Positions 1 to 8,310 of a stretch of 38,743 nucleotides of DNA are shown in pieces. The notes beneath the pieces were generated by a model that ran no database searches, was not told the origin of the DNA, and was given only the letters and a program-made list of their open reading frames with translations. Each line of letters opens with the position of its first letter. Position 1 is the stretch's first letter. The position numbers were made by a program, and so were the translations under genes. The stretch comes from Clostridiales bacterium (GTDB lineage: Bacteria; Bacillota; Clostridia; Oscillospirales; Oscillospiraceae): positions 22,930 through 61,672 of the forward strand of contig JAAVHV010000001.1 of assembly GCA_014799505.1 (NCBI GenBank), written 5' to 3'.

Positions 1-522
1 AGCCACTATCGCAAGGGACTGGTGTTCACTTGGGAGAACTTGGACAACGCCGTGGGGGCTTACAACAAGCTCATCAAGCGGGTCGCCGCCCTGGGCGGGG
101 ACGACGGCGCGGTGGATCAGGGCGTACTCAACGCCTATGCGGACAAATTCGGGGATGCGCTGGACAACGACCTGAACACCTCCATGGCGGTGACGTGCGT
201 CTACGACGCGCTGAAGGCGGACGCCAACGCCGCCACCAAGCGGGCCATCATCGCCAGCTACGACCTGGTGCTGGGGCTGGATCTCATCAAGAAGGCGGAC
301 GCCCTGCGGGAGAAGGAGGCGGCCCAGGCCAAGACCGCCGGCGCGGACGGCTTCACCATCCAGGGCGAGGGCGACCCGGCCATCGACGCGCTGGTGCTCC
401 AGCGGGCGGAGGCCAAGAAGGCCAAGAACTTCGCCGAGGCCGACCGCATCCGGGACGAGCTGAAGGCCCGGGGCATCGAGGTCACCGACGTGCCCGGCGG
501 GGCGGTTTGGAAACGGGTATAA
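1..522 (+). CDS. cysS: Cysteinyl-tRNA synthetase, C-terminal part (5' end outside window)
   Basis: Charges tRNA-Cys with cysteine in the cytosol. The frame is open from base 1, so the gene starts upstream of the window. The visible 173 residues are the C-terminal helical (DALR-type) anticodon-binding region: an HYR...W.NL.. start typical of CysRS after the catalytic core, then AKNFAEADRIRDELKARGIE and the usual family ending PGGAVWKR near the stop. The KMSKS and HIGH motifs are off the window. It ends 8 bases before a strong bidirectional hairpin terminator. Identification rests on the very characteristic C-terminus. Confidence 0.93.
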   Translation, partial: SHYRKGLVFTWENLDNAVGAYNKLIKRVAALGGDDGAVDQGVLNAYADKFGDALDNDLNTSMAVTCVYDALKADANAATKRAIIASYDLVLGLDLIKKADALREKEAAQAKTAGADGFTIQGEGDPAIDALVLQRAEAKKAKNFAEADRIRDELKARGIEVTDVPGGAVWKRV

Positions 523-527
523 AAACA

Positions 528-566
528 AAAAGCAGGGCCTCCCGCCGGGAGGCCCTGCTTTTTTAT
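528..566. terminator. Bidirectional intrinsic terminator between cysS and the first small membrane gene
   Basis: Perfect 13-bp inverted repeat 531-543 / 547-559 with a 3-nt loop, A-rich on the left and a T run on the right. It can end cysS (+) and the convergent small gene (-). The same hairpin is copied at 1011-1039 as part of the tandem duplication. Confidence 0.9.
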
Positions 567-975
567 CCGTTTCAGTCCCAGGGTTCGGCCTTTTGCCCTT
601 TCTGCTGCTCCAGCGCCTGGAGATACTTGGCTTCCGCGATCTTTTTGGCCTGCTTTTGGATCAGCGCCATCAGGGTGAAGCCGACGACGCCCAAGACGAG
701 GCAGACGATGGTGAACGTCATGTCACGGTGCTTCATGAAGGCGACGATCACACCGACGACCCCGATCATGCCGAGACCGGAGAAGAGGTCCCCCAGGAAA
801 TGCAGGGCTGTGGGCCCCATCATCGTTTTCCCCGCCGGGTTCTTATATACCGTAATGCTAACTCTGTAGCTTGCCATATCCAACACCTCTCTTCCAAACT
901 GTTGCTCGAAATACCTCCACCGCAGCCGCCCCGCGGGCTGCCGCATTTTTGTTTTTCATGTCGATTATAGCAGAA
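531..975. repeat. Tandem duplication, copy 1 (terminator + small gene + promoter)
   Basis: About 445 bp repeated head-to-tail at 1011-1456 with an offset of 480-481 bp. Each copy contains a terminator hairpin, a 101-aa gene and a TTGCAT-17-TATAAT promoter. The ends of the gene, the leader and the promoter are nearly identical between copies, while the central part of the gene has diverged strongly. Confidence 0.88.
572..877 (-). CDS. Small two-TM membrane protein, paralog 1
   Basis: Unrecognised family, 101 aa. I chose the ATG at 877 because GAGAGGTG lies about 6 bases upstream; the longer upstream frame has no such signal. Layout: a charged N-terminus (MASYRVSITVYKNPAGKT), two hydrophobic segments at about residues 28-48 and 53-73, then a lysine/glutamate-rich cytoplasmic tail ending QKAEPWD. 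It is a paralog of the next gene: residues 1-25 and 75-101 are almost identical, the membrane core is not. Own promoter upstream (964-992), own terminator downstream (531-559). No function can be assigned; the constant tail suggests a shared partner. Confidence 0.72.
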   Translation of the reverse strand: MASYRVSITVYKNPAGKTMMGPTALHFLGDLFSGLGMIGVVGVIVAFMKHRDMTFTIVCLVLGVVGFTLMALIQKQAKKIAEAKYLQALEQQKGQKAEPWD

Positions 976-992
976 TAACTACCGCAATGCAA
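964..992 (-). promoter_or_regulatory. Sigma-A promoter of small membrane paralog 1
   Basis: Minus strand: TTGCAT (987-992), 17-nt spacer, TATAAT (964-969). The same arrangement recurs in the second copy at 1445-1473. About 85 nt of leader separate it from the ATG. Confidence 0.7.
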
Positions 993-1010
993 GAGCGAAA
1001 ACGGTATAAA

Positions 1011-1456
1011 AGCAGGGCCTCCCGCCGGGAGGCCCTGCTTTTTTTATCCGTTTCAATCCCAGGGTTCGGCCTTTTGCCCTTTCTGCTGCTCCAGCGCCTG
1101 GAGATACTTGGCTTCCGCGCTCTTTTTGGCCCGCTTGTGAATCAGCGCCATCAGGCCAAACCCCGCGATGCCCACCAAAATGCAGCCCACAATCGGCCCG
1201 ACGCCATAGTGCTTTACCGCGGACTCAATTGCAAATCCAGCCCCCAACAGCCCTGCCGCGCCGCAGATATCCCCCAGGAAAGCCAGGGCTGTGGGGCCCA
1301 CCATGGTTTTCCCGGTCGGGTACTTATACACAGTGACGGAGACTCTATATCTTGCCATATCCAACACCTCTCTTCCAAACTGTTGCTCGAAATACCTCCA
1401 CCGCAGCCGCCCCACAGGCTGCCGCAGTTTTGTTTTTCGCGTCGATTATAGCAGAA
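1011..1456. repeat. Tandem duplication, copy 2
   Basis: Second copy of the 531-975 unit, with one extra T after the hairpin. The hairpin at 1011-1039 followed by a T run is an intact intrinsic terminator for the second small gene. Confidence 0.88.
1053..1358 (-). CDS. Small two-TM membrane protein, paralog 2
   Basis: 101 aa, start ATG at 1358 with the same GAGAGGTG site as paralog 1. Same organisation: N-terminal MARYRVSVTVYKYPTGKT, two membrane segments (about residues 28-47 and 53-73), identical tail AEAKYLQALEQQKGQKAEPW. The membrane core is Gly/Ala/Val-rich and different from copy 1, although the flanking DNA is nearly unchanged. Function unknown; probably a membrane-anchored accessory protein. 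Confidence 0.72.
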   Translation of the reverse strand: MARYRVSVTVYKYPTGKTMVGPTALAFLGDICGAAGLLGAGFAIESAVKHYGVGPIVGCILVGIAGFGLMALIHKRAKKSAEAKYLQALEQQKGQKAEPWD

Positions 1457-1473
1457 CGTGCCCGGTAATGCAA
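1445..1473 (-). promoter_or_regulatory. Sigma-A promoter of small membrane paralog 2
   Basis: Minus strand TTGCAT (1468-1473), 17-nt spacer, TATAAT (1445-1450), matching the copy-1 promoter. Confidence 0.7.
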
Positions 1474-1484
1474 GCGCCAAAGAA

Positions 1485-1524
1485 AAAACCAGCCCTGCCC
1501 GGTTTCCGGGCGGGGCTGGTTTTA
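1485..1524. terminator. Intrinsic terminator downstream of citrate synthase
   Basis: Inverted repeat AAAACCAGCCC...GCCCGG around a TTT loop at about 1503-1505, flanked by A and T runs. It lies just after the stop of the minus-strand gltA-like gene. Confidence 0.85.
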
Positions 1525-1541
1525 TTCTGCGTATTTTCTCC

Positions 1542-2957
1542 TCAGCCCCGCTCCTCCAGCGGCACGAAGGGGCGCTTGGGCATAACCGCCTTGTAGGCCG
1601 GACGGATGATGCGGCCATAGGGATTGTAGACCTCCTCCACCCGGTGGGCGCACCAGCCCACGATGCGGGCGATGGCGAACAGCGGGGTGTACAGCTCGGG
1701 GGGGATGTCCATCATCTTGTACACCAGTCCGGAATACATATCCACGTTGGCGCACATGGCCTTCTCTATGCCGGTGAGGTTGTGGAACAGGTCGGGGGTG
1801 AGCCGCTCCACCGTCTCGAACAGCTCAAACTCGTCCTTCATCCCCTTCTTCTCCGCCAGCCCCTTTGCAAACCGCTTCAAAATCACCGCGCGGGGGTCGG
1901 ACAGGGTGTAGACCGCGTGGCCCATGCCGTAGATCAGGCCGGAGCCGTCCCCGGCCTCCTTCTTGAGAATCTTCGTGAGGTAGGCGGACACCTCCTCGTC
2001 GTCCTTCCAGTCCTTTACATTGGCCTCGATGTCCTGGAACATACGCATGACCCGCATATTGGCGCCGCCGTGCTTGGGGCCTTTCAGGGAGCCCACCGCC
2101 GCGGCGATGGCGGAGTAGATGTCCGTGCCGGAGGAGGACAGCACCCGGCAGGCAAAGGCGGAGTTGTTGCCGCCGCCATGCTCCATGTGGAGCACCAGGC
2201 ACAGATCCAGCAGACGGGCCTCCTCCTCGGTGAACTGGTTATCGGGGCGGACAGAGTACAGGAAATTCTCCGCCACGGACAGCTCAGGCTGGGGCCGGTG
2301 TAAGTAGAGGGATTCCCGGTCAAAGTAGTGCTTTTTGGCGGCGTAGGCATGGGCCACGATCACCGGGAACCGGGCGACGAGCCGGATAGCCTGAACCATC
2401 TCTATGGGCAGGGTGTTGTTGTCCGGGTCTGGGTCGTAAGAGTACAGCGCCAGTACCGAACTGGCCAGCGCGTTCATGATATCATGGCTGGGGGCGGTGA
2501 GGATCATGTTCTCAGTAAAGTTGGGGGGCAGATCCCGGAAGAAGGCCAGGGTGTCCCGGAACTGCTGGAGCTCCTCCGTGGTGGGCAGGCCGCCGAACAT
2601 CAGCAGGTAGGCGGTCTCCTCATAGCCGAACCGGCCCGCGTCGGTAAAGCCCTGGATCAGATCCTCCACGTTGATGCCCCGGTAGAGCAGACGGCCGGGA
2701 GTGGGAACCTTCTCGCCGTCCTCCATGACGTAGCCTTTCACGTTGCCGATGAGGGTGACGCCGGCCATAACGCCGGTGCCGTCCTGATTGCGCAGGCCCC
2801 GCTTCACGTCGTATTTCTCATAGTACCGGGGAGAGATCTGGGTATATCTTTCAAATTCCCCGCATATCCCTTGAATGAAGCCCACAGATGAGTTGTACTG
2901 CTCCACAGCCTTTTTGCGCGCTTCAATCAAGTTGTCAAGAATATTCATGTTCAACAT
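1542..2957 (-). CDS. gltA: Citrate synthase (citrate/2-methylcitrate synthase family)
   Basis: Condenses acetyl-CoA with oxaloacetate to citrate in the cytosol. 471 aa from ATG 2957, preceded by AAAGGAGG with 6-nt spacing (an ATG at 2948 is too close to the site). Family residues are all visible: His260 in LHMEHGGGNN, His296 in GPKHGGAN, His347 in YGMGHAVYTLSDPRA and catalytic Asp406 in CANVDMYSG. The length and the N-terminal extension before the RGLRNQDGTGV region fit the longer clostridial citrate synthases. Monocistronic, with a terminator at 1485-1524. A much longer antisense frame that reads through the upstream region is not credible as protein. Confidence 0.95.
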   Translation of the reverse strand: MLNMNILDNLIEARKKAVEQYNSSVGFIQGICGEFERYTQISPRYYEKYDVKRGLRNQDGTGVMAGVTLIGNVKGYVMEDGEKVPTPGRLLYRGINVEDLIQGFTDAGRFGYEETAYLLMFGGLPTTEELQQFRDTLAFFRDLPPNFTENMILTAPSHDIMNALASSVLALYSYDPDPDNNTLPIEMVQAIRLVARFPVIVAHAYAAKKHYFDRESLYLHRPQPELSVAENFLYSVRPDNQFTEEEARLLDLCLVLHMEHGGGNNSAFACRVLSSSGTDIYSAIAAAVGSLKGPKHGGANMRVMRMFQDIEANVKDWKDDEEVSAYLTKILKKEAGDGSGLIYGMGHAVYTLSDPRAVILKRFAKGLAEKKGMKDEFELFETVERLTPDLFHNLTGIEKAMCANVDMYSGLVYKMMDIPPELYTPLFAIARIVGWCAHRVEEVYNPYGRIIRPAYKAVMPKRPFVPLEERG

Positions 2958-3125
2958 GGCCCGCCTCCTTTGACGTGTACGTATGGTTTTTCTTTCAATA
3001 GCTGTAAAGAATATTATAACGCAATTTTCAGATGTCGTCAATGCAAATTTGTACCGGCGATATTTTGAGAAATCAGGGTTTTTTCCGTCGTTCCTCCGAT
3101 TTTTTGAATAATTGAGGTGTTTGAC

Positions 3126-4169
3126 TTGCGAAATCTGGACACTTGGCGGGCGCTGCGCGCGCCCTTCCTCACGGGGCTTGCCCTGAGCGCCGCCCTGATG
3201 CTCCTCCCTCTGACCGCTCTGGGCGAGGTGGGGACGGCGGCTCAGGCCGGCCCCGATGTACTCACCCTTCCAGCCGCCCCCACCCCGGCGGCCCAACCCA
3301 CCCCCGTCCCCGGGGAATGGGACGGCGCACAGAGCCTGCGGGTGCTGCAAAAGGACGGCACGGTAGAGGAGATGACCATGGCGGATTACCTGTGGGCGGT
3401 GGTGGCGGCGGAGATGCCCGCCTCCTTCGAGCCGGAGGCCCTCCGGGCCCAGGCGGTGTGCGCCCGCACCTACGGCCTGTGGAAAATGCAGGCCGGCAGC
3501 CATGAAGAGGACGGAGCGGACATCTGCGCCGACTCCTCCTGTTGTCAGGCGTATATCTCCCCCGAGGATGCCGCCCAGCGCTGGGGGGCGAACGCGGCGG
3601 GAACCTATACTGTCAAGATCGCCGGGGCGGTGGCGGACACCGATGGGCAGGTACTCACCTATGGCGGCGCGCCCATCCAGGCGGTGTTCTTCTCCTCTGC
3701 CTCCGGCGCCACGGAGGACGCGGAGGCGGTGTGGGGGAAGGCGCTGCCCTACCTGGTGTCGGTGGACAGCCCCGAGGGGGACGAGGTGCCCAACTATCGC
3801 TCCACCGTCACCCTGACCGCCGATCAGGTGCGGAAGGTAGTGAGCGAGGCCGGGCTGGGCGCGGACCTGTCCGGCCCCGCGTCGGAATGGTTTTCCGGCC
3901 TCACCCGCACCGCCTCCGGCCGGGTGGCCAGCATAGACGTGGGCGGCGTATCCCTGTCCGGCGGCGCGGCCCGAAATCTGTTCGCCCTGCGCTCCGCCTG
4001 CTTTGACGTGAGCGAGCAGGACGGGGTGTTCACCTTCTCCGTCACCGGCTATGGCCATGGAGTGGGCATGAGCCAGTATGGAGCCAACGCCATGGCAAAA
4101 GCAGGCAGCGGCTGGCAGGACATTCTGGCCCACTACTACACCAGCGCCCAGCTCCAGACAGGGATCTGA
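3126..4169 (+). CDS. SpoIID/LytB-domain secreted protein
   Basis: About 347 aa. Start taken as TTG at 3126, with GAGGTG (3114-3119) 6 nt upstream; a GTG at 3117 overlaps that site. An N-terminal hydrophobic stretch (about residues 14-34) is a signal or anchor, followed by a Pro/Ala linker. Then comes the SpoIID core: a MADYLWAVVAAEMPASFEPE motif, LRAQAVCARTYGL, and the terminal GYGHGVGMSQYGANAMA block. SpoIID-type proteins are lytic transglycosylases that cleave denuded glycan strands, classically during engulfment in sporulation. This could be the sporulation enzyme or a vegetative LytB-like paralog; no spo operon context is visible. Confidence 0.88.
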   Translation: MRNLDTWRALRAPFLTGLALSAALMLLPLTALGEVGTAAQAGPDVLTLPAAPTPAAQPTPVPGEWDGAQSLRVLQKDGTVEEMTMADYLWAVVAAEMPASFEPEALRAQAVCARTYGLWKMQAGSHEEDGADICADSSCCQAYISPEDAAQRWGANAAGTYTVKIAGAVADTDGQVLTYGGAPIQAVFFSSASGATEDAEAVWGKALPYLVSVDSPEGDEVPNYRSTVTLTADQVRKVVSEAGLGADLSGPASEWFSGLTRTASGRVASIDVGGVSLSGGAARNLFALRSACFDVSEQDGVFTFSVTGYGHGVGMSQYGANAMAKAGSGWQDILAHYYTSAQLQTGI

Positions 4170-4311
4170 ATGCCCGCGCTGCTCATCTGAGTAGTAAAAC
4201 GTTAGCACCATCTTGTCAAGATAAATATAAATCTTATCAACAAAAAAGCCATCTTTTTGCTAACAGCGGCTCAAATTTGTGTATCCTGAATTCCTCCGAA
4301 CCCAGAACAAA

Positions 4312-4725
4312 TCAGAGTTCGCTTTTGTACAAATGAATCACAAATTCCGTTCCCACCCCGACCGTACTGTTCACAGAAATGCTCCACCCGTGGCGCTCTA
4401 TGATCGTTTTTACGACGGCAAGCCCCAGCCCGGCCCCGCCTGTTTTCCTTGTTCTGGATTTACTCACACGGTAGAACGGCTCAAAAATATGGGGCAGCTT
4501 CTCCTGTGGGATGCCGATTCCTGTGTCCCGGATACGGATCATTGCCGTGTTTCCCTCACAGCTTGAGGAAACCTGGATAATACCGCCCTCCCGACCATAC
4601 TTTACGGCGTTTTCCGCCAAGTTGAAAAAGGCACGATATAATCTGTTGTTCAAACTATACTGAATTTGGGAGGGAATTGATATTGACAAAGGTTGAAAAA
4701 CACGGTGCCTCTTTTTTACGGTCAT
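4312..4725 (-). pseudogene. Orphan HATPase fragment of a sensor histidine kinase
   Basis: 137 aa corresponding only to the ATP-binding half of a histidine kinase: N box (NLAENAVKYG), G1 (RIRDTGIGIP), F box (HIFEPFYR), G2 (GGAGLGLAVV). The dimerisation/phosphoacceptor His domain, membrane segments and partner response regulator are missing. The first ATG has no ribosome site, and upstream (4726-4800) lies the promoter region of tetR rather than kinase sequence. Most likely a 5'-truncated relic; a stand-alone ATPase domain protein is the less likely alternative. Confidence 0.7.
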
Positions 4726-4765
4726 GGCCTGACCATGAAATATTGTTTTGGGGACAACTCAACCC

Positions 4766-4794
4766 TTGACTTTTTTCATTCTGCCATGTAACCT
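4766..4794 (+). promoter_or_regulatory. Possible promoter of the TetR gene
   Basis: TTGACT (4766-4771), 17-nt spacer, TAACCT (4789-4794): good -35, weak -10. A weak -10 would suit an autoregulated repressor. Confidence 0.4.
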
Positions 4795-4825
4795 AAAGAG
4801 CAAATCATCTGCTGGAGGTGCGACC

Positions 4826-5368
4826 ATGGCGAATTTTACCCGGAGGGCCATCAAGGATACCTTTCTCAGGCTGCTCAATAGCCGTCCCCTGAATCAAATC
4901 ACTGTGAAGGATATCGTAGAGGGCTGCGGCATCAATCGCAATTCCTTCTACTACCACTTTGAGGATCTGCCCGCCCTGGTGGAGGAGATCGTGGGGGAAC
5001 AGGTTCAGGCCCTCATCCAGAAGCACCCCACCGTCAGTTCGGTGGAAGAGTGCTTTGATGTGATCATTGAGCTGGTCATGGAAAATAAGCGGGCCATCTA
5101 TCATATCTATAACTCCATGAGCCGGGACGTGTTTGAGCGGTATCTAATGGATATTTGCCAATACATTGCGGACTCCTACGTAAAGGCGGAGTTTGCGGGA
5201 AAGTCTCTCAGCGGGGAGGACTTGCAAACCCTCATCCGTTTTCACAAGTGCGAGTGTTTTGGCGCTGTCATTGACTGGCTCAACGGCGGCATGAAGGATG
5301 ACATCGCGGACTACTTCCGGCGGGTATGCACCCTGCAAAAAAGCTGGGTGGACGCCCTGGGCCGCTGA
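4826..5368 (+). CDS. TetR/AcrR family transcriptional regulator
   Basis: 180 aa from ATG 4826, ribosome site GGAGGTG at 4814-4820. The N-terminal helix-turn-helix is clear (ITVKDIVEGCGINRNSFYYH, about residues 24-43), followed by an all-helical ligand/dimer domain. It lies directly before, and in the same direction as, a DUF308 protein and an MMPL exporter, the usual arrangement for a local repressor of an efflux operon. The hairpins and palindromes at 5389-5487 between it and that operon are candidate operators. The effector is unknown. Confidence 0.88.
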   Translation: MANFTRRAIKDTFLRLLNSRPLNQITVKDIVEGCGINRNSFYYHFEDLPALVEEIVGEQVQALIQKHPTVSSVEECFDVIIELVMENKRAIYHIYNSMSRDVFERYLMDICQYIADSYVKAEFAGKSLSGEDLQTLIRFHKCECFGAVIDWLNGGMKDDIADYFRRVCTLQKSWVDALGR

Positions 5369-5388
5369 ATATAGAATCGTTCCACTCA

Positions 5389-5437
5389 ACACGGGACAGG
5401 TTCCTGCCTAAAATTTAGGCACGGACCTGTCCCGTGT
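5389..5437. promoter_or_regulatory. Palindromic hairpin, candidate TetR operator
   Basis: Long inverted repeat (ACACGGGACAGG 5389-5400 with its complement 5426-5437) enclosing an inner palindrome TGCCTAAAATTTAGGCA (5405-5421). Related half-sites recur nearby (CTGAATTTCAGGCAG near 5438-5452, TGCCCAGTTTTTAGGCA in the terminator). A repeated TTTAGGCA-type element fits a regulator-binding region. Confidence 0.5.
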
Positions 5438-5458
5438 CTGAATTTCAGGCAGCTTTCC

Positions 5459-5496
5459 TCCCTGTGCCCAGTTTTTAGGCACAGGGACTTTTTTTG
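5459..5496 (+). terminator. Intrinsic terminator after tetR
   Basis: Stem CCTGTGCC / GGCACAGG (5460-5467 / 5478-5485) followed by seven Ts at 5489-5495. It separates tetR from the exporter operon. Confidence 0.75.
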
Positions 5497-5500
5497 CCCA

Positions 5501-5529
5501 TGGCAACGGTTTTTTCTCCCTGCTATACT
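5501..5529 (+). promoter_or_regulatory. Likely promoter of the DUF308-MMPL operon
   Basis: TGGCAA (5501-5506), 17-nt spacer, TATACT (5524-5529), 45 bases before the ATG of the DUF308 gene and just after the terminator. Good -10, poor -35, as expected for a controlled promoter. Confidence 0.5.
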
Positions 5530-5574
5530 CACAACCGTACAAGAGAAAACCACAAACGACAGGAGGTGCAAGCC

Positions 5575-6174
5575 ATGAAAAACCGCTGTACGGTTCCCAT
5601 GTGGGTAGCCAAGGCCGGATACATTGTCATGTCCCTGGTGTTTTGCGGAGCGGGTGTCCTGTTCATCGCAAAGCCGGAGCTGTCCGCAGTAATCATCAGC
5701 CGGGTATTGGGGGCGGCCATGATTGTATTCGGCTTCATCAAGCTGGTGGGCTACTTCTCCAAAGACCTGTTCCGGCTGGCGTTCCAGTATGACCTGGGCT
5801 TTGGGCTGCTGCTCATCGCCCTGGGGATCCTGGTGCTGACGCGGCCCGCGGGGGTACTGGACTTCCTCTTTATCACCCTGGGCATCGCTGTCCTGGCCGA
5901 CGGTTTCTTCAAAATCCAAATTGCCGTGGACTCACGCCGGTTTGGAATCTCCACTTGGTGGCTGACGCTGACTTTGGCCATCTCCGCCGGAGCAATAGGA
6001 CTGGCGCTGGTCTTCCGGCCCTGGGACAGCGCAAGGATGTTGACGGCTCTGCTGGGCGTGGCGCTGCTGGCGGAGGGCATCCTGAACCTGTGTGTGGCGT
6101 TGAGCACAGTGAAGATCGTATCCCACCAGCGGCCCGATGTGATCGAAGTCACCTCCTTCGTGGTGGAGGACTGA
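5575..6174 (+). CDS. DUF308 (HdeD-like) six-TM membrane protein
   Basis: 199 aa from ATG 5575, with AGGAGGTG at 5561-5568. Three pairs of hydrophobic helices in the repeated pattern of the HdeD/DUF308 family, e.g. GAGVLFIAKPELS and ALGILVLTRPAGVLDF, where each hairpin has a short basic/proline turn. HdeD is an acid-resistance membrane protein in enterics; the clostridial relatives have no proven role. First gene of the operon, 30 bases before the MMPL exporter, so probably a partner of that export system or of the same envelope response. Confidence 0.82.
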   Translation: MKNRCTVPMWVAKAGYIVMSLVFCGAGVLFIAKPELSAVIISRVLGAAMIVFGFIKLVGYFSKDLFRLAFQYDLGFGLLLIALGILVLTRPAGVLDFLFITLGIAVLADGFFKIQIAVDSRRFGISTWWLTLTLAISAGAIGLALVFRPWDSARMLTALLGVALLAEGILNLCVALSTVKIVSHQRPDVIEVTSFVVED

Positions 6175-6204
6175 CAACAAGTAAAGGAAAGGTTGGATGA
6201 TAAA

Positions 6205-8310
6205 ATGCGTTTCTCCAAAGCGGTTGTCAAGTACCGCGTACCCATTCTCATTCTGACCCTGCTGCTCATGATCCCGTCTGTTCTGGGCATGGCGGGAACC
6301 AGGGTCAACTACGATATGCTCAATTACCTCCCCGAGGACATGGACACCGTGATCGGGCAGGAGGAGCTGCTGAACGATTTCAACAAAGGCGCGTTCTCTT
6401 TCCTCATCCTGGAGGATATGCCCGCCAAGGACTGCGCCGCGTTGAAGGCCCGGGTGGAGCAGGTGAACCATGTGGACACCGTGCTGTGGTACGATTCCAT
6501 CCTGGACGTGACCGTCCCTATGGAGCTGCTGCCCAACACGCTCTATGAAGCGTTTAACTCCGAGAACGCCACCATGATGGCGGTGTTCTTCGACACCTCC
6601 ACCTCCTCCGACCTGACCATGGACGCCATCCGGGAAATCCGGGCTATCGCCGGGGAGCGGTGCTTCGTGTCCGGTATGTCCGCCCTGGTCACCGATTTGA
6701 AGGATCTGTGCGAGGTGGAGGAGCCCATCTATGTGGGCATCGCCGTGGCCCTGGCCTGCGCGGCCATGCTGCTCCTGCTGGACAGCTGGCTGGTGCCCTT
6801 CGTGTTCCTGGCCAGCATCGGCATGATGATCCTGCTGAACCTGGGCACTAACTACTTCCTGGGTGAGATCTCCTACATCACCAAGGCCCTGTCCGCAGTG
6901 CTCCAGCTTGCCGTCACCATGGACTATTCCATCTTCCTGTGGAACAGCTACAACGAACAGCGACGGCTGGGCGGCGACAACAGGGAGGCCATGGCCAACG
7001 CCATCCAAGCCACGCTCACCAGCGTGGTGGGCAGCTCCATCACTACCGTGGCTGGGTTCATCGCCCTGTGCTTTATGTCCTTCACCATGGGCCGTGACCT
7101 GGGCATCGTCATGGCCAAGGGTGTGCTGCTGGGCGTGCTGGGCTGCGTCACCGTGCTGCCCGCCCTGATCCTGGTGTTTGACAAGCCCCTGCAAAAGACC
7201 CGCCACCGCTCCCTGATCCCCAACATGGAAAAGCTGTCTGGCGGCGTGGTGAAGGTGTTCCCCGTGTTCATCGTCATATTCGCCCTGATCGTACCCCCTG
7301 CCCTCTACGGCTACAACCGGGCCAACGGCGAGGTCTATTATGATATGGGCCAATGCCTGCCCGAGGACATGGAGTACGTCATCGCCGAGGGCAAGCTCCG
7401 GGATGATTTCAATATCGCCTCCACCCATATGCTGCTGGTGGACGCGGACTTGCCCGCCAAGGACGTGCGCTCCATGTCCCGGGAGATGGAGCAGGTAGAC
7501 GGCGTGAAGTATGTGCTGGGTATGGAGTCCGTTTTGGGTTCCCGCATCCCCGAAGAGGTCTTGCCTGAGTCCGTGTCTTCCATGCTGAAGAGCGGCAACT
7601 GGCGCTTACTGCTCATCAACTCCGAGTACAAGGTGGCCAGCGACGCGGTAAACGACCAGATCGGCGAGTTGAACGGTATTTTAAAGCGGTATGACCAAAA
7701 GGGCATGCTCATCGGCGAGGCCCCCTGTATGAAGGACATGATCCAAACTACAGACCGCGACTTCAAAATGGTCAACGCCGTGTCCATCATCGCCATCTTC
7801 CTCATCATTGCCCTGGTGGAAAAGAGCTTCACCCTGCCCTTCATCCTCATCGCGGTGATTGAGGCGGCCATCTTCGTCAACCTGGGCCTGCCCCACTACC
7901 TGGGCCAGAGCCTGCCCTTCATCGCCCCCATCTGCATCAGCACCATCCAGTTGGGCGCCACAGTTGACTACGCCATCCTGATGACGACCCGGTATAAGAT
8001 GGAACGCATCAACGGAGCAGACAAGAAAAAGGCGGTTCATACCGCCCTGTCCACCTCCATCCCGTCCATCATCGTATCCGGCATGGGGCTGTTCGCCGCC
8101 ACCTTTGGTGTGGCGCTCTACTCCGAGATCGACATCATCAGCTCTATGTGTATGCTCATGGCCCGTGGCGCTGTGATCAGCATGGTATCCGTCATCTTTG
8201 TACTGCCCGCTCTGCTGCTGCTGTGCGACAAGCTCATCTGCGCCACCACCGCGGGCATGAAGCGACCGAAAGATTCCCAGATTTCTAATGTGGAGGTATA
8301 TGCGAAATGA
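6205..8310 (+). CDS. MMPL/RND family exporter
   Basis: About 701 aa from ATG 6205; a TTG at 6193 sits directly on the AAAGGAAAGG site and is less likely. Two homologous halves, each with one N-terminal helix, a large extracytoplasmic domain (about residues 30-165 and 380-505) and five further helices. Conserved membrane motifs TMDYSIFLWNSY and TVDYAILMTTRYKMER mark the MMPL (mycobacterial membrane protein large) type of RND pump. These proton-driven transporters move lipids or hydrophobic compounds. It overlaps the next gene by 4 nt (ATGA), so the two are translationally coupled. Confidence 0.92.
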   Translation: MRFSKAVVKYRVPILILTLLLMIPSVLGMAGTRVNYDMLNYLPEDMDTVIGQEELLNDFNKGAFSFLILEDMPAKDCAALKARVEQVNHVDTVLWYDSILDVTVPMELLPNTLYEAFNSENATMMAVFFDTSTSSDLTMDAIREIRAIAGERCFVSGMSALVTDLKDLCEVEEPIYVGIAVALACAAMLLLLDSWLVPFVFLASIGMMILLNLGTNYFLGEISYITKALSAVLQLAVTMDYSIFLWNSYNEQRRLGGDNREAMANAIQATLTSVVGSSITTVAGFIALCFMSFTMGRDLGIVMAKGVLLGVLGCVTVLPALILVFDKPLQKTRHRSLIPNMEKLSGGVVKVFPVFIVIFALIVPPALYGYNRANGEVYYDMGQCLPEDMEYVIAEGKLRDDFNIASTHMLLVDADLPAKDVRSMSREMEQVDGVKYVLGMESVLGSRIPEEVLPESVSSMLKSGNWRLLLINSEYKVASDAVNDQIGELNGILKRYDQKGMLIGEAPCMKDMIQTTDRDFKMVNAVSIIAIFLIIALVEKSFTLPFILIAVIEAAIFVNLGLPHYLGQSLPFIAPICISTIQLGATVDYAILMTTRYKMERINGADKKKAVHTALSTSIPSIIVSGMGLFAATFGVALYSEIDIISSMCMLMARGAVISMVSVIFVLPALLLLCDKLICATTAGMKRPKDSQISNVEVYAK

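Noticed and set aside
2958..4211. N-terminal extension of the citrate synthase frame
   Set aside because: Antisense to the SpoIID-like gene; the true start has an ideal ribosome site at 2964-2971.
5932..7428. 498-aa minus-strand frame opposite DUF308/MMPL
   Set aside because: His/Gln/Gly-rich antisense shadow of a well-supported membrane transporter; no ribosome site or family.
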